NCBI RefSeq assembly: GCF_023093535.1
Contig: NZ_CP095757.1
Span: forward strand, 2,666,001-2,730,000
DNA: 64,000 nucleotides
Direction: 5' to 3'
DNA from: Halovivax limisalsi
Lineage (GTDB): Archaea; Halobacteriota; Halobacteria; Halobacteriales; Natrialbaceae
The notes under the pieces are model-generated. The model was not told the origin of the DNA. It ran no database searches and saw only the letters and a list, made by a program, of their open reading frames with translations. A program made the translations under genes and the position numbers. Below, in pieces: positions 49,571 to 58,841 of this stretch; the first letter of the stretch is position 1, and every line of letters starts with the position of its first letter.

Positions 49571-50953
49571 TCAACTATCGCGCGAATCGGGAGCGGCCGC
49601 TCGATCTCTCGCCGCGTCGCCGAGGGCCTCCAGCTCGTCGTTGATGTCGGCGCCGGAGCTCTCACCGGGGAGGATGTCGCCGAGGGCAGCACCGAACGAC
49701 GCCACGGTCCAGACGACGCTGATCCGGGCCAGTGCGACGACCGGGTCGTCCCAGTGTGCGACGCGACCCCACATCGTCGTGAGGGCCGCGGCCGTCAGGA
49801 AGGAAACGAGCGCGATCCCGACCAGCCGACGGGGGACAACGCCGAATATGGGGCGTGATATTCGAACGTCCTGTGGACCAGCCCAGTAGACGAGTGCCAG
49901 GATCATCAGGAGTACGAAGACGGCGTTGACGAGGAGGTAGATCGGGACGAATCCGACCCGGAACGAGAGAAAGAAATCGGCCACGTCGTACACGCCGTCC
50001 TCGACCAGCAACGGAATCGAGAAGAAAATACTGCCGACGAACGCCTCTGCGACGTCTCTGGAGGTGTACTTCTGAATCGTGTCGTCGGACGCATCGTCGA
50101 ACGCTGCCCGGATCGTCCGTTCCCGAAGTCGGTCGGCATCCCGCCGGTCGGCAGCGTCGCCGAAGACCGATTCGAGGTCGGCGAACTCCCGGTGAAGTGC
50201 GTCCAGCAGTTCACCGTCAGAAATCTGGTGGAGTGGGTCCCTCCAATCGTCGCCCGACGGTACGTCGATCGGAGACAGTCCGGGAAGACGGTTCTCCGCC
50301 GCTTCACCCGAAGCGATGGGAGCCCGTGAGTCGGCTCCATCAGCGAGGATGTCACCGAGGGCGGCACCAAGCGATCCGACGGTCCAGATCACGTTGATGC
50401 GGGCGACCGCCTCCATCGGAGACGTCCATCCGCCGACGCGACCCCAGACCGTCATCAGGACCACGGCGACGAGAAACGAGACGGCGAGGGTCATAACCAC
50501 GCGCAGCGGGACGATTCCGAAGGGAACCACCGTCTCGATCGTGTTTCGCCCGGTCCACTCGACCAGTGCGTACGTCATGAGCACGACGAACAGCGTATTG
50601 GCGAGGAGAAATACCGGAATACCGTGAACGGTGGACGCGAAGAGGTGGTCGGCGATGTCGAAGACGCCGTCCTCGACGAGAAGCGGTGCGGCGAAGATCA
50701 CGCTACCGACGAACGCTTCCGCCACGTCGCGCAGCCGGAGTTCGCGCTCTCGCGAGTCGATGAGCCCCCGATCGTGCGCTTCCACGAGCAACCGCTCGAT
50801 ATCTCCGAGTTCGTCTCGCGCGGTGGAGCCGGTCGCGTCGTCCGCCAGATCGGACAGTCCCGCGAAGAGATCCTCGATCGTCGGCGCGGGCGATTCCGCT
50901 CCACCCGTTTCCGGATCTGCCGAGGCTCTCTCCGGTGGAGACGCGTCCGACAT
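49571..50953 (-). CDS. Tandem-duplicated DUF2391-type membrane protein
   Basis: The 460-residue protein contains two copies of the same membrane module. The first starts RDVAEAFVGSVIFAAPLLVE (~residue 77), the second RDVAEAFVGSIFFSIPLLVE (~residue 302). Each continues with LLVEDGV(F/Y)D(I/V)AD, a helix ending WGRV, and ARI(N/S)V(I/V)WTVxSxGAALGDIL. Soluble, acidic segments precede each copy (EDLFAGLSDLADDATGSTAR; DLESVFGDAADRRDADRLRE). Single-copy proteins of this family are about 140 residues, so this is a fusion giving eight or so membrane segments. The function is unknown. Confidence 0.8.
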   Translation of the reverse strand: MSDASPPERASADPETGGAESPAPTIEDLFAGLSDLADDATGSTARDELGDIERLLVEAHDRGLIDSRERELRLRDVAEAFVGSVIFAAPLLVEDGVFDIADHLFASTVHGIPVFLLANTLFVVLMTYALVEWTGRNTIETVVPFGIVPLRVVMTLAVSFLVAVVLMTVWGRVGGWTSPMEAVARINVIWTVGSLGAALGDILADGADSRAPIASGEAAENRLPGLSPIDVPSGDDWRDPLHQISDGELLDALHREFADLESVFGDAADRRDADRLRERTIRAAFDDASDDTIQKYTSRDVAEAFVGSIFFSIPLLVEDGVYDVADFFLSFRVGFVPIYLLVNAVFVLLMILALVYWAGPQDVRISRPIFGVVPRRLVGIALVSFLTAAALTTMWGRVAHWDDPVVALARISVVWTVASFGAALGDILPGESSGADINDELEALGDAARDRAAAPDSRDS

Positions 50954-51257
50954 TTGGTATATCGACCCATCGCGAACCGGAAGGAAATAACTTCTGAGTG
51001 GCCCGGCCCACGGCCCGACCGCTCGATCCCAGCACGACGGAGCTGAAGATCACCCCAAAAGAATGAGGAAACTCGAACTCTGTCGGTATCGTGTCGGTTG
51101 CTGGTAAATCGAGCGGACCAGACGGGCCGTTCTCCAACGACAGACGACGGTCACCCCGACTGACCGATGAATCGTCCGGCCGCTCCCCAGCCGGCTGGAT
51201 GCAGACGGCTCGGTCAAGAAACCGACCGCGAGAACGGCCATCGCCGGTTCCGTACCC
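50954..51257. other. Intergenic between DUF2391 fusion and pccA
   Basis: About 300 bp without a gene. TTATTTCC on the minus strand around 50983-50990 is a likely TATA element for the DUF2391 gene. No terminator hairpin for pccA stands out. Confidence 0.4.
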
Positions 51258-53099
51258 TCACTCCAGCACGACCAGCGTATCGCCCATGTCGACGCTGTCG
51301 CCCTCGCTCACCGGCACCTGGCCGACGGTGCCGCCGCGCGAGGCGACGACGTCGTTCTCCATCTTCATCGCCTCGAGGACGAGGACCACGTCGCCGGCGG
51401 CGACCTCGTCGCCCGCCTCGACCTCGACGGAGAGGACGGTCCCCTGCATCTCTGCGGCGATCGACTCGCCGTCGCCGGAGACGTCGGCGGTCTCGCTGCC
51501 GGCGTCTGCGCCGCCGCCGGACCCCTGCGACGGTCGCTGGGCCTGCGCGGAGCCCCCGCCACCGCCGTTGGCGAGCGGCGCGGCGCCGCGCTCTTCGAGG
51601 TCGACCTCGAAGCGCTTGCCGTTGACCTCGACGGTGAACTCGCGTTCGACGACGTCGACGTCCTCGGGCTCGGCCGACGGCTCGTCCGGCCCCCAGCGCT
51701 CCTGGGCCTCCTCGAACCGGCTGCGGTCGATGTGCTCGTCCAGGTACTTCGTCGTGTGGGTGCCCTCGACGAAGCGCTCGTCGGTGCACATCAGCCGGTG
51801 GAAGGGGACGATCGTCGTCACGCCCTCGATGTCGTACTCCGCGAGCGCGCGCTGGGATCGGGCCAGACACTCCTCGCGATCCGCGCCCCAGACGATCAGC
51901 TTCGCGATCATCGAGTCGTAGTCGGTGACCAGTTCGTCGCCCTGGCGCATCGCGTCGTCGACGCGGACGCCGACGCCGCCCGGCGGGTCGTAGGTGGTGA
52001 GCGTGCCCCCGGAGGCGGGCTGGAAGTCGTTCGCGGCGTTCTCCGCGTTGATGCGGAACTCGATCGCGTGGCCGTCGAACGCGACGTCATCCTGCGAAAA
52101 GTCGAGTTCCTCGCCCGCGGCGATCCGGAGCTGCCACTTGAGGATGTCGATGCCCGTGATCTCCTCGGTCACGCAGTGTTCGACCTGGATCCGGGTGTTG
52201 ACCTCCAGGAAGTAGAAGTTCGCGTCGGGACCCAGCAGGCCGTCGCGGTCCGGGTCTTCCTCCACGAGGAACTCGACGGTGCCGGCGTTGGTGTAGTCGG
52301 CTGCGGCGACGCCGCGCCGGGCCGCCTCGCCGATTTGCTCGCGGATTTCGTCGGTCAGCGCCGGCGAAGGACCCTCCTCGACGACCTTCTGGTGACGGCG
52401 CTGGAGCGAACAGTCGCGCTCGCCGAGGTGCCGGACGTTGCCGTGCTCGTCGGCGACGATCTGCACCTCGATGTGACGCGGGTTCTCGAGGTAGCGCTCG
52501 AGGTAGACCGAGTCGTTGTCGAAGTAGGCCTCGCCCTCGCGCTTGGCGCTCTCGAGCTTGTCGGCGGCCTCGTCGGCCGACTCGACGACCTTCATCCCGC
52601 GACCGCCACCGCCGCCTTCGGCCTTGATCGCGACCGGGAAGCCGTGTTCCTCGCCGAATTCTTCGACCGCCTCGGCGGTGTCGACCGGATCGGTCGTCCC
52701 CGGGACGATCGGCACGTCCGCGTCGTCCATGATCGTCCGCGCCTTCGTCTTCTCGCCCAGGCTCTCCATCGCGTCGCTGGAGGGGCCGACCCAGGTGATA
52801 CCCTCCGTTTCCTCGACCTTCGCGGCGAACGCGGCGTTCTCCGCGAGGAAGCCGTAACCGGGGTGGATCGCGTCCGCGTCGGCCTGCTGCGCGGCCTCGA
52901 TGACGGCCTCGTGATCGAGGTACGAGTCGGCCGCGCGGGCCGGGCCGACGTTGTACGCCTCGTCCGCGTACCTGACGTGCCCGCCGTTCTTGTCCGCCTC
53001 CGAGTAGATCGCGACGGTCTCGACGCCCAGTTCCTCGCAGGCCCGCATGACGCGGACCGCGATTTCACCGCGGTTCGCTACCAGAACCTTCCGAAACAT
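51258..53099 (-). CDS. pccA: Propionyl/acetyl-CoA carboxylase, biotin carboxylase and biotin carrier subunit
   Basis: The 613-residue subunit carboxylates biotin with ATP and carries it to PccB. Biotin carboxylase occupies ~1-450: [20 protein letters not shown] opens it, [20 protein letters not shown] near residue 160 is the glycine-rich ATP loop, and [17 protein letters not shown] near 290 holds catalytic residues. An acidic, Gly/Ser-rich linker runs to ~545. The C-terminal biotinyl domain has EAMKMEN with the biotinylated Lys579. With PccB and PccX it makes methylmalonyl-CoA. Confidence 0.96.
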   Translation of the reverse strand: MFRKVLVANRGEIAVRVMRACEELGVETVAIYSEADKNGGHVRYADEAYNVGPARAADSYLDHEAVIEAAQQADADAIHPGYGFLAENAAFAAKVEETEGITWVGPSSDAMESLGEKTKARTIMDDADVPIVPGTTDPVDTAEAVEEFGEEHGFPVAIKAEGGGGGRGMKVVESADEAADKLESAKREGEAYFDNDSVYLERYLENPRHIEVQIVADEHGNVRHLGERDCSLQRRHQKVVEEGPSPALTDEIREQIGEAARRGVAAADYTNAGTVEFLVEEDPDRDGLLGPDANFYFLEVNTRIQVEHCVTEEITGIDILKWQLRIAAGEELDFSQDDVAFDGHAIEFRINAENAANDFQPASGGTLTTYDPPGGVGVRVDDAMRQGDELVTDYDSMIAKLIVWGADREECLARSQRALAEYDIEGVTTIVPFHRLMCTDERFVEGTHTTKYLDEHIDRSRFEEAQERWGPDEPSAEPEDVDVVEREFTVEVNGKRFEVDLEERGAAPLANGGGGGSAQAQRPSQGSGGGADAGSETADVSGDGESIAAEMQGTVLSVEVEAGDEVAAGDVVLVLEAMKMENDVVASRGGTVGQVPVSEGDSVDMGDTLVVLE

Positions 53100-53297
53100 T
53101 CCTGCTCGAACGCTCGTAAGGGCCGTACCTTACTTTTTCGCAATTGAGTCGGCACACGAACGTGCGGACGGCGACGGACCCGCCGCGGGAAGTGAAAGCG
53201 TCCGGACACGCCCACGCGACCGCCGACGACTGTCGAACCCCGGCAGCCGGGGTCGAACGCCCGCTGCCCGGACCTCGCGGCAGTTCGCGAGCGGACC

Positions 53298-53681
53298 TCA
53301 GAATCGATCCGACCGGCCCGCGGCCGTCCACGGATCCGTCGGAGCGGCCGACGGGACGCGGCCCGAACTGCTCGATATCGCCGCGAGACGGCCGGCGAAC
53401 GCCCAGCGTCTGCCATCCCACGATTCGCCGTCCGTCTCCGTCGCTGCTGCCGCCCGCTCGCGATCGCGCAAGTGCGCGCCGATCGCGACCGCGATGGCGG
53501 CGGCTTCCGCCGGGGTCGCGGACGACGGAATCGAGAGTGAGACGTCCTCCGCGAGCGAAATCGCGGCGTCGGTTTCGGCCGCTCGCTCCGCGCTCGCCGC
53601 GCCGGGCTGGTCCCCGCTCGCGTCGTTCGTTACGGTTTCACCGTCGCCGTCCGCCGATTTCGGAGGTTCGTTTCGACTCAT
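53298..53681 (-). CDS. pccX: Propionyl-CoA carboxylase small subunit PccX (epsilon-like)
   Basis: The 127-residue acidic protein lies 13 bases after the pccB stop. Its core, [20 protein letters not shown] then [20 protein letters not shown], has the one-helix pattern of the small epsilon-like subunits of acyl-CoA carboxylases, and its C-terminus contains Trp-Ala/GRL turns ([14 protein letters not shown]). Haloferax mediterranei needs such a third subunit for propionyl-CoA carboxylase activity. The flanking residues are low complexity, as usual for it. The gene order pccB-pccX-pccA supports the call. Confidence 0.85.
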   Translation of the reverse strand: MSRNEPPKSADGDGETVTNDASGDQPGAASAERAAETDAAISLAEDVSLSIPSSATPAEAAAIAVAIGAHLRDRERAAAATETDGESWDGRRWAFAGRLAAISSSSGRVPSAAPTDPWTAAGRSDRF

Positions 53682-53694
53682 CGATCGGGCCCCA

Positions 53695-55245
53695 TCACAG
53701 CGGGATGTTCCCGTGTTTCTTGTCGGGCGTCTCCTCGCGCTTGGACTGGAGCATCTCGAGGTCCGAGATCAGCCGCGGGCGAGTCTCGGTGGGGCGGATG
53801 ACGTCGTCGAGGAAGCCCTTGTCCGTCGCGGTGTAGGGGTTGGCGAACTCCTCGCGGTACTCCTCGATGAGCTCCTCCCGGAGCGCGTCGGGGTCGTCGG
53901 CCTCGGCGAGTTCCTCGCGGTAGAGGATGTTGACCGCGCCCTTCGGTCCCATGACGGCGATCTCGGCGGTCGGCCAGGCGTAGTTGACGTCCGCGCCGAG
54001 GTTCTTCGAGGCCATCACGCAGTAGGCGCCGCCGTAGGCCTTGCGCGTGATGACGGTGAGGAGGGGGACGGTCGCCTCGGAGTAGGCGTAGAGGAGCTTC
54101 GCGCCGTGGCGGATGATCCCGCGGTGTTCCTGATCCGTCCCGGGCATGTAGCCGGGGACGTCGACGAACGTGACGATCGGGATGTTGAACGAATCGCAGA
54201 AGCGGACGAAGCGCGAGGCCTTCATCGAGGCGTCGACGGTCAGCGTCCCGGCGTTGACCCGGGGCTGGTTCGCGACGAGCCCGATCGAGCGGCCGTCGAG
54301 GCGGCCGAACCCGACGACGATGTTCTTCGCGTAGTTCTCGGCGACCTCGAAGAACGAACCTTCGTCGACAACCGTGTCGACGACGTCGGTCATGTCGTAG
54401 GGCTTTTGTGGGTTGTCCGGAACGATCGATTCGAGCGCCTCGTCGCGCCGATCCCGATCGTCCCAGGGATCGACCCGCGGTGGATCCTCGACGTTGTTCT
54501 GCGGAAGGTACGAGAGGAGGCGCCGAATCTGGTCCAGCGCGTCCTCTTCGGACTCGCAGGCGAACTGCGCGACGCCGGTCTCGCCGGCGTGGGTCATCGC
54601 CCCGCCGAGTTCCTCGTGCGTGACGTCCTCGCCGGTGACGGTCTTCGTGACGCCGGGCCCGGTGATGTACATGTGGCTCGTGTCCTTCACCATGAAGATG
54701 AAGTCCGTGATGGCCGGGGAGTAGACCGCGCCGCCCGCACAGGGTCCCATCGTCGCGGAGATCTGTGGAATCACGCCGCTGGCCTGCTGGTTCCGGCGGA
54801 AGATCTCGGTGTAGCCCGCGAGGCTCTTGACGCCCTCCTGGATGCGCGCGCCCGCGGAGTCGTTGAGGCCGATGACCGGCGCGCCGACCTCCATCGCCGT
54901 GTCCATCACCTTACAGACCTTCTCGGCGAACACCTCGCCGAGCGACCCGCCGAAGACGGTGAAGTCGTGCGCGAAGACGAAGACGTGTCGACCGTCGACT
55001 TCGCCGTAGCCGGTCACGACGCCGTCGCCCTTGATTTGCTTCTCGTCCATTCCGAAGTTCGTCTCCTCGTGGGTTCGCAGCTGGTCGAACTCGGTGAACG
55101 TTCCGTCGTCGAGGAAGTACTCGATCCGCTCGCGGGCGGTCAGTTTCCCCTTCTCGTGCTGGCGCTCGATGCGCTCCTCGCCGCCGCCGAGCAACGCCTC
55201 CTCGCGAAGCGACTCGAGTTCCTCGATTCGCTCTTCCATCGTCAT
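53695..55245 (-). CDS. pccB: Propionyl-CoA carboxylase, carboxyltransferase subunit
   Basis: The 516-residue subunit (from [20 protein letters not shown]) transfers the carboxyl group from biotin to propionyl-CoA. Two crotonase-like domains are visible: [20 protein letters not shown] and [20 protein letters not shown] in the first, and [20 protein letters not shown] near residue 300 with [20 protein letters not shown] in the second. PGYMPG and [20 protein letters not shown] are the CoA-binding loops. The frame is open to 55287; the extra [14 protein letters not shown] is unlike the family start. It leads the pccB-X-A operon. Confidence 0.95.
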   Translation of the reverse strand: MTMEERIEELESLREEALLGGGEERIERQHEKGKLTARERIEYFLDDGTFTEFDQLRTHEETNFGMDEKQIKGDGVVTGYGEVDGRHVFVFAHDFTVFGGSLGEVFAEKVCKVMDTAMEVGAPVIGLNDSAGARIQEGVKSLAGYTEIFRRNQQASGVIPQISATMGPCAGGAVYSPAITDFIFMVKDTSHMYITGPGVTKTVTGEDVTHEELGGAMTHAGETGVAQFACESEEDALDQIRRLLSYLPQNNVEDPPRVDPWDDRDRRDEALESIVPDNPQKPYDMTDVVDTVVDEGSFFEVAENYAKNIVVGFGRLDGRSIGLVANQPRVNAGTLTVDASMKASRFVRFCDSFNIPIVTFVDVPGYMPGTDQEHRGIIRHGAKLLYAYSEATVPLLTVITRKAYGGAYCVMASKNLGADVNYAWPTAEIAVMGPKGAVNILYREELAEADDPDALREELIEEYREEFANPYTATDKGFLDDVIRPTETRPRLISDLEMLQSKREETPDKKHGNIPL

Positions 55246-55583
55246 CCGTCGACCCTCCGTCCGACGCTCATTGGTGGGAGGATGCACTAGCCGGGCAAAA
55301 AGTATTCTGAAGACGCAACGGGTGCACGTTCACCCGGTGAACGGGTCGCAATCGAGGTCCGCGTTGCGCCACGAATCGCACCGGTCCGGCGAACGAATCC
55401 AACCGGTCAGATTCTACCACGACCGAAGCGCTCCACACACCACGGTCTGCGATCAAAGAATATATCGAGACCCCGGGGCTGGTACTCACGACAGTTAGTC
55501 GGGATCGCCCACTATCCGAGACCGAGCGAGGGTCCGCTCAATCGAGATGCTTAGATTTCGAGAAGAGGAACGAGATCAATATG

Positions 55584-55601
55584 GAATAACATACGTTATT
55601 C
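55584..55601. promoter_or_regulatory. Perfect inverted repeat GAATAAC-N4-GTTATTC
   Basis: Seven-base arms (55584-55590 and 55595-55601) with an ATAC spacer lie 93 bp upstream of the livK-like TATA box, inside an A+T-rich island. It has the shape of a dimeric regulator site. Confidence 0.55.
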
Positions 55602-55690
55602 GACCCTCTGGTTTGAATTACAAGGCAGTATATAACTGAAGGAGGGTAAATTTGACTCATATTTGCTAATTGAAATAAAAACATAAGTAC
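55602..55690. other. A+T-rich promoter island upstream of the amino-acid binding protein
   Basis: The stretch 55605-55700 is markedly A+T-rich against its G+C-rich surroundings, with runs such as TTGAAATAAAAACATAAG. It has no gene. It probably bends or melts easily and holds regulatory sites. Confidence 0.5.
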
Positions 55691-55698
55691 TTTATAAT
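55691..55698 (+). promoter_or_regulatory. TATA box of the amino-acid binding protein gene
   Basis: TTTATAAT is centred about 25 bp before the ATG at 55719. With A/T-rich flanks, it is the clearest TATA element in the window on the plus strand and implies a leaderless transcript. Confidence 0.7.
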
Positions 55699-55718
55699 GG
55701 ACCGCTATATGGTACCCT

Positions 55719-56957
55719 ATGGCACGCAAGCTGAATCGGCGGCAGGTGCTCGGGGGGATAGGTGCAACTGGAACGCTCTCACTTGCTGGGTGTCTCGATG
55801 CGCTCGGCGGCGGGTCGAACGGCGGTGGGAATGTCGAACCGATGCTGGGTATTCTGCAGCCGGAATCGGGCCAATTGGGATCGCTCGGGACGCCGATCGC
55901 GGATGGCGCAGAGTTGCCAGCACGGCAGCTCGAATCCGAAACCGACCTCACCATCGACGTCGGTCGAAGAGATACCGAGACGAGACCCGAAGTCGGCGTG
56001 AGTCAGGCCCAGACGCTCGTCGACTCGGGGTACCCGGCGATCACCGGGGCTGCGTCGTCGTCCGTCACGATCAACGTCGCGAACGACATCCTCATCCCGA
56101 ACGAGGTCGTCGGCATCTCGCCGGCCAGTACCAGTCCGGACATCACGGGCATGAACGGGGATTACCTGCTTCGAACCTGTCCGAGCGACGCCTGGCAGGG
56201 CGACGCGATGGCGGAGATCGCCGTCAACGATCAGGGCGCGAGTACGATCGCGACGCTCTATCTCAACAACGACTACGGGCAGGGCCTCAACGACGAATTC
56301 GTCGCCGGTTGCGAGGAGCGCGGTGCCGAAATCCTCGCCGAAGTCTCCTTCGACTCGAGCAATACCTCGTTTACGTCCCAGCTGGAGAATTCGGCCGGAA
56401 CGGATCCCGATATGCTGATGATCGTCGGCTACCCTGAGGCCGGACAGGTGATCCTCCGCGAGTTCTACGAGAACTACGACAACGACATGCCGATTCTCGT
56501 TCCCGACGGGCTCATCGACGACAATCTCCCCTCGAACGTGGACAATCCGCTGGAAAACGTCATCGGGACGGCCCCCGGTGCAGGCGGCGAAGGCATCGAT
56601 TCCTTCAAGAGCCTCTACGAAGACGAGTACGACACCGCGCCTGGAGTCTTCAACGCGCAAGCGTACGACGCGAGCGCCGTCCTGATTCTCGCCACCCTCT
56701 ACGGCGGTGAGGTGGACGGTCCGACGATCTCCGAAAACGTCCGAGAGGTGGCCAACCCCGACGGCGAGGAGGTCGGCCCGGGTAACCTCCCCGAAGCGGT
56801 CGAGATGGCCCAGGACGGCGACGCGCTGAACTACCAGGGCGCTTCCGGTCCCGTCGACTTCCTCGATAACGGTAACCCGTCCGCCGTTACGTACGAGATC
56901 GGCAGCTACACCATGGACGGCTACTCCGTCGATCGTAGCGTCACCTACGAAGCCTGA
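55719..56957 (+). CDS. livK: Branched-chain amino-acid type ABC transporter, binding lipoprotein
   Basis: The 412-residue exported protein starts MARKLNRRQVLGGIGATGTL with a twin-arginine signal and lipobox Cys25 (SLAGC). The two-domain type I binding fold is visible: MLGILQPESGQLGSLGTPIA at the start of lobe 1, VSQAQTLVDSGYPAITGAAS then SSVTINVANDILIPNEV near residue 100, and TIATLYLNNDYGQGLNDEFV near 180 at the hinge. Permeases and ATPases of this type lie convergent 0.3 kb downstream. The real ligand may be an amino acid, amide or urea-type compound. Confidence 0.92.
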   Translation: MARKLNRRQVLGGIGATGTLSLAGCLDALGGGSNGGGNVEPMLGILQPESGQLGSLGTPIADGAELPARQLESETDLTIDVGRRDTETRPEVGVSQAQTLVDSGYPAITGAASSSVTINVANDILIPNEVVGISPASTSPDITGMNGDYLLRTCPSDAWQGDAMAEIAVNDQGASTIATLYLNNDYGQGLNDEFVAGCEERGAEILAEVSFDSSNTSFTSQLENSAGTDPDMLMIVGYPEAGQVILREFYENYDNDMPILVPDGLIDDNLPSNVDNPLENVIGTAPGAGGEGIDSFKSLYEDEYDTAPGVFNAQAYDASAVLILATLYGGEVDGPTISENVREVANPDGEEVGPGNLPEAVEMAQDGDALNYQGASGPVDFLDNGNPSAVTYEIGSYTMDGYSVDRSVTYEA

Positions 56958-56963
56958 CGGCGC

Positions 56964-56992
56964 CTCGTAACTCGACAATTTTTCGCGACGAG
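56964..56992 (+). terminator. Possible terminator after the binding-protein gene
   Basis: Short arms CTCGT and ACGAG flank a T5 run (56979-56983) just after the stop at 56957. The gene is convergent with livF. Confidence 0.35.
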
Positions 56993-57263
56993 CTCGGATG
57001 TGCAGTAGCCGCGCCCGTGAGACTGGGAGTACGTAAGGCCGGGTACTCGGCAATGAGGGTTTCGACGGACCCGGGCAGCGTCCGGGGAGGGCCAAATCCG
57101 TCACCGCCGTCTGGGTGCGGCGGTTCGTCTCGACTGCCGACGCGCGACGAGATCACGTCCGCGAAGATCGGTCGAAACGGGCGGGTCGCTCGCGCCCGCT
57201 CCAGGTTGGGTTGCGGTTACTCGTGTCCTGACGCGCGCAGATTGCGCGCCGGTCCGCAGGTCA

Positions 57264-57282
57264 CAAAAACAGCGACGATCCG
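57264..57282 (-). terminator. T-rich terminator after livF
   Basis: On the minus strand a TTTTT run (57264-57268) follows the livF stop within 20 bases, preceded by the partly self-complementary GGATAACGGATCGTC. T-runs are the usual archaeal terminators. Confidence 0.4.
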
Positions 57283-57987
57283 TTATCCGCCGAGGAAGTC
57301 TCGCCGAACCTGTTCGTCCGCGAGTAACGCGTCTCCGGTGTCCTCGTATCGATTTTGGCCCTGGACGAGCACGTAACCGCGGTCACACCTGCGGAGCGCC
57401 TCTTTCGCGTTCTGCTCGACCAGCAGAACGCCCGTCCCATCATCGTTGATGCGATCTATCCGATCGAACATGTCCTGGACGAGATCCGGCGCGAGGCCCG
57501 CGCTCGGTTCGTCGAGCAGGAGGAGGTCGGGATCTAGCATGAGCGCTCGACCCATCGCGAGCATCTGCTGCTGACCGCCACTCAGGTCGCCGGCGGTCTG
57601 GTCGGACCGCTCCTCGAGAATCGGGAATCGATCGAAGATCCGATCGACGCGCTCCTGTGGAACCTCGTCGAGAATGTACGCGCCCATCTCGAGGTTCTCC
57701 ATCACCGTCATCGACGGAAAGACGTTGTCGCTCTGCGGAACGTACCCGATACCGGTCGAAATGATGTCCTCCGGGCGATACCCGCTGATTTCGGTGCCCT
57801 TGAATTCGATCGAACCGCCCATGTACGTCGTGAGACCGAAGACCGATTTCATGACGGTCGACTTCCCGGCACCGTTCGGGCCGACGATGGTGACGTACTC
57901 CCCGTCCTCGACTCGCATATCGACGCCGTCGATAATCTGCAGATCGCCGTATCCCGAGTCGAGGTCCGAGACGTTCAGTAAGGTCAT
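57283..57987 (-). CDS. livF: Branched-chain amino-acid ABC transporter ATPase (LivF)
   Basis: The 234-residue ATPase has Walker [10 protein letters not shown] near residue 36, DLSGGQQQM as the ABC signature near 135 and LLLLDEPSAGLAP as Walker B near 157. VLLVEQNAKEALRRCDRGYV carries the H-loop position as a Gln-Asn, normal for LivF. It overlaps the LivG stop by ATGA and ends the livH-M-G-F operon. Confidence 0.96.
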   Translation of the reverse strand: MTLLNVSDLDSGYGDLQIIDGVDMRVEDGEYVTIVGPNGAGKSTVMKSVFGLTTYMGGSIEFKGTEISGYRPEDIISTGIGYVPQSDNVFPSMTVMENLEMGAYILDEVPQERVDRIFDRFPILEERSDQTAGDLSGGQQQMLAMGRALMLDPDLLLLDEPSAGLAPDLVQDMFDRIDRINDDGTGVLLVEQNAKEALRRCDRGYVLVQGQNRYEDTGDALLADEQVRRDFLGG

Positions 57988-58841
57988 TCGACCTCACCTC
58001 CGAGATACGCCTCGATAACCTGCTCGTTCGACTGGATCGCTTCCGGCGTCCCCTCGTCGAGGACGCTCCCCTGGTGCATCACGATCACGTGTTCACAGTT
58101 CTCCATGATCAGGTCCATATCGTGTTCGACGATGAGGAAGGTGTAGCCGTCCTCGCGAAGGTCGTGGATCCGGTCTAGGATCTTCTCCTCGAGCGTGGGG
58201 TTGACCCCTGCCATCGGTTCGTCGAGCATGAGCATCTCCGGATCCGTCTGCAGGGCGCGTGCAAGGTCGAGCAGTTTCCGCTGCCCGCCGGAGAGGTTCA
58301 TCGCGTACTCCTCGGCGAGGTGATCGATCTCGAAGAATTCGAGCATCTCCCAGGCCTGATCCCTGAGAGCTTTTTCCTGTTCGACGACGGCCGAGCGCGC
58401 TCCCGGGAGGACCGATCGCCAGAGATGTTCACCGAGCTGGCCTTTTGGAGCGAGCATCATGTTCTCGAGGACGGTCATCTCGGGGAATTCGCGTGCGATC
58501 TGAAACGTCCGAACGAGGCCCCGATTTGCGACCTGGTGGGGTTCCCAGCCAGTGACGTCTTCGCTGTCGAACGTAACCGATCCCCCGTCCGGTTCGTAGA
58601 CGCCCGTAATACAGTTGAACGTCGTTGACTTGCCGGCACCGTTCGGTCCGATCAACCCCGTTATTGAGCCGCGCTCGACGGAGAAGCTCGTCTCATCGAC
58701 CGCGACGATTCCCCCAAACGTTTTCCGGAGGTTCGACACTTCGAGGACCGCCTCGTCGACCGACTGCGCTGATTCCGCTACCGCTGCCGATTCGTCGTGA
58801 GCGGAAACCTGGTCAGTGTTACCGGATTCTACGCTATTCAT
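57984..58841 (-). CDS. livG: Branched-chain amino-acid ABC transporter ATPase (LivG)
   Basis: The 285-residue ATPase starts [20 protein letters not shown], an acidic tail of about 28 residues, before the family core [20 protein letters not shown]. Walker [10 protein letters not shown] is near residue 64, [15 protein letters not shown] near 178 and [12 protein letters not shown] near 203. The frame is open a further 57 bases upstream (58898), but those residues overlap livM and look like shadow. The start overlaps the livM stop by a few bases, supporting coupling. Confidence 0.95.
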   Translation of the reverse strand: MNSVESGNTDQVSAHDESAAVAESAQSVDEAVLEVSNLRKTFGGIVAVDETSFSVERGSITGLIGPNGAGKSTTFNCITGVYEPDGGSVTFDSEDVTGWEPHQVANRGLVRTFQIAREFPEMTVLENMMLAPKGQLGEHLWRSVLPGARSAVVEQEKALRDQAWEMLEFFEIDHLAEEYAMNLSGGQRKLLDLARALQTDPEMLMLDEPMAGVNPTLEEKILDRIHDLREDGYTFLIVEHDMDLIMENCEHVIVMHQGSVLDEGTPEAIQSNEQVIEAYLGGEVE

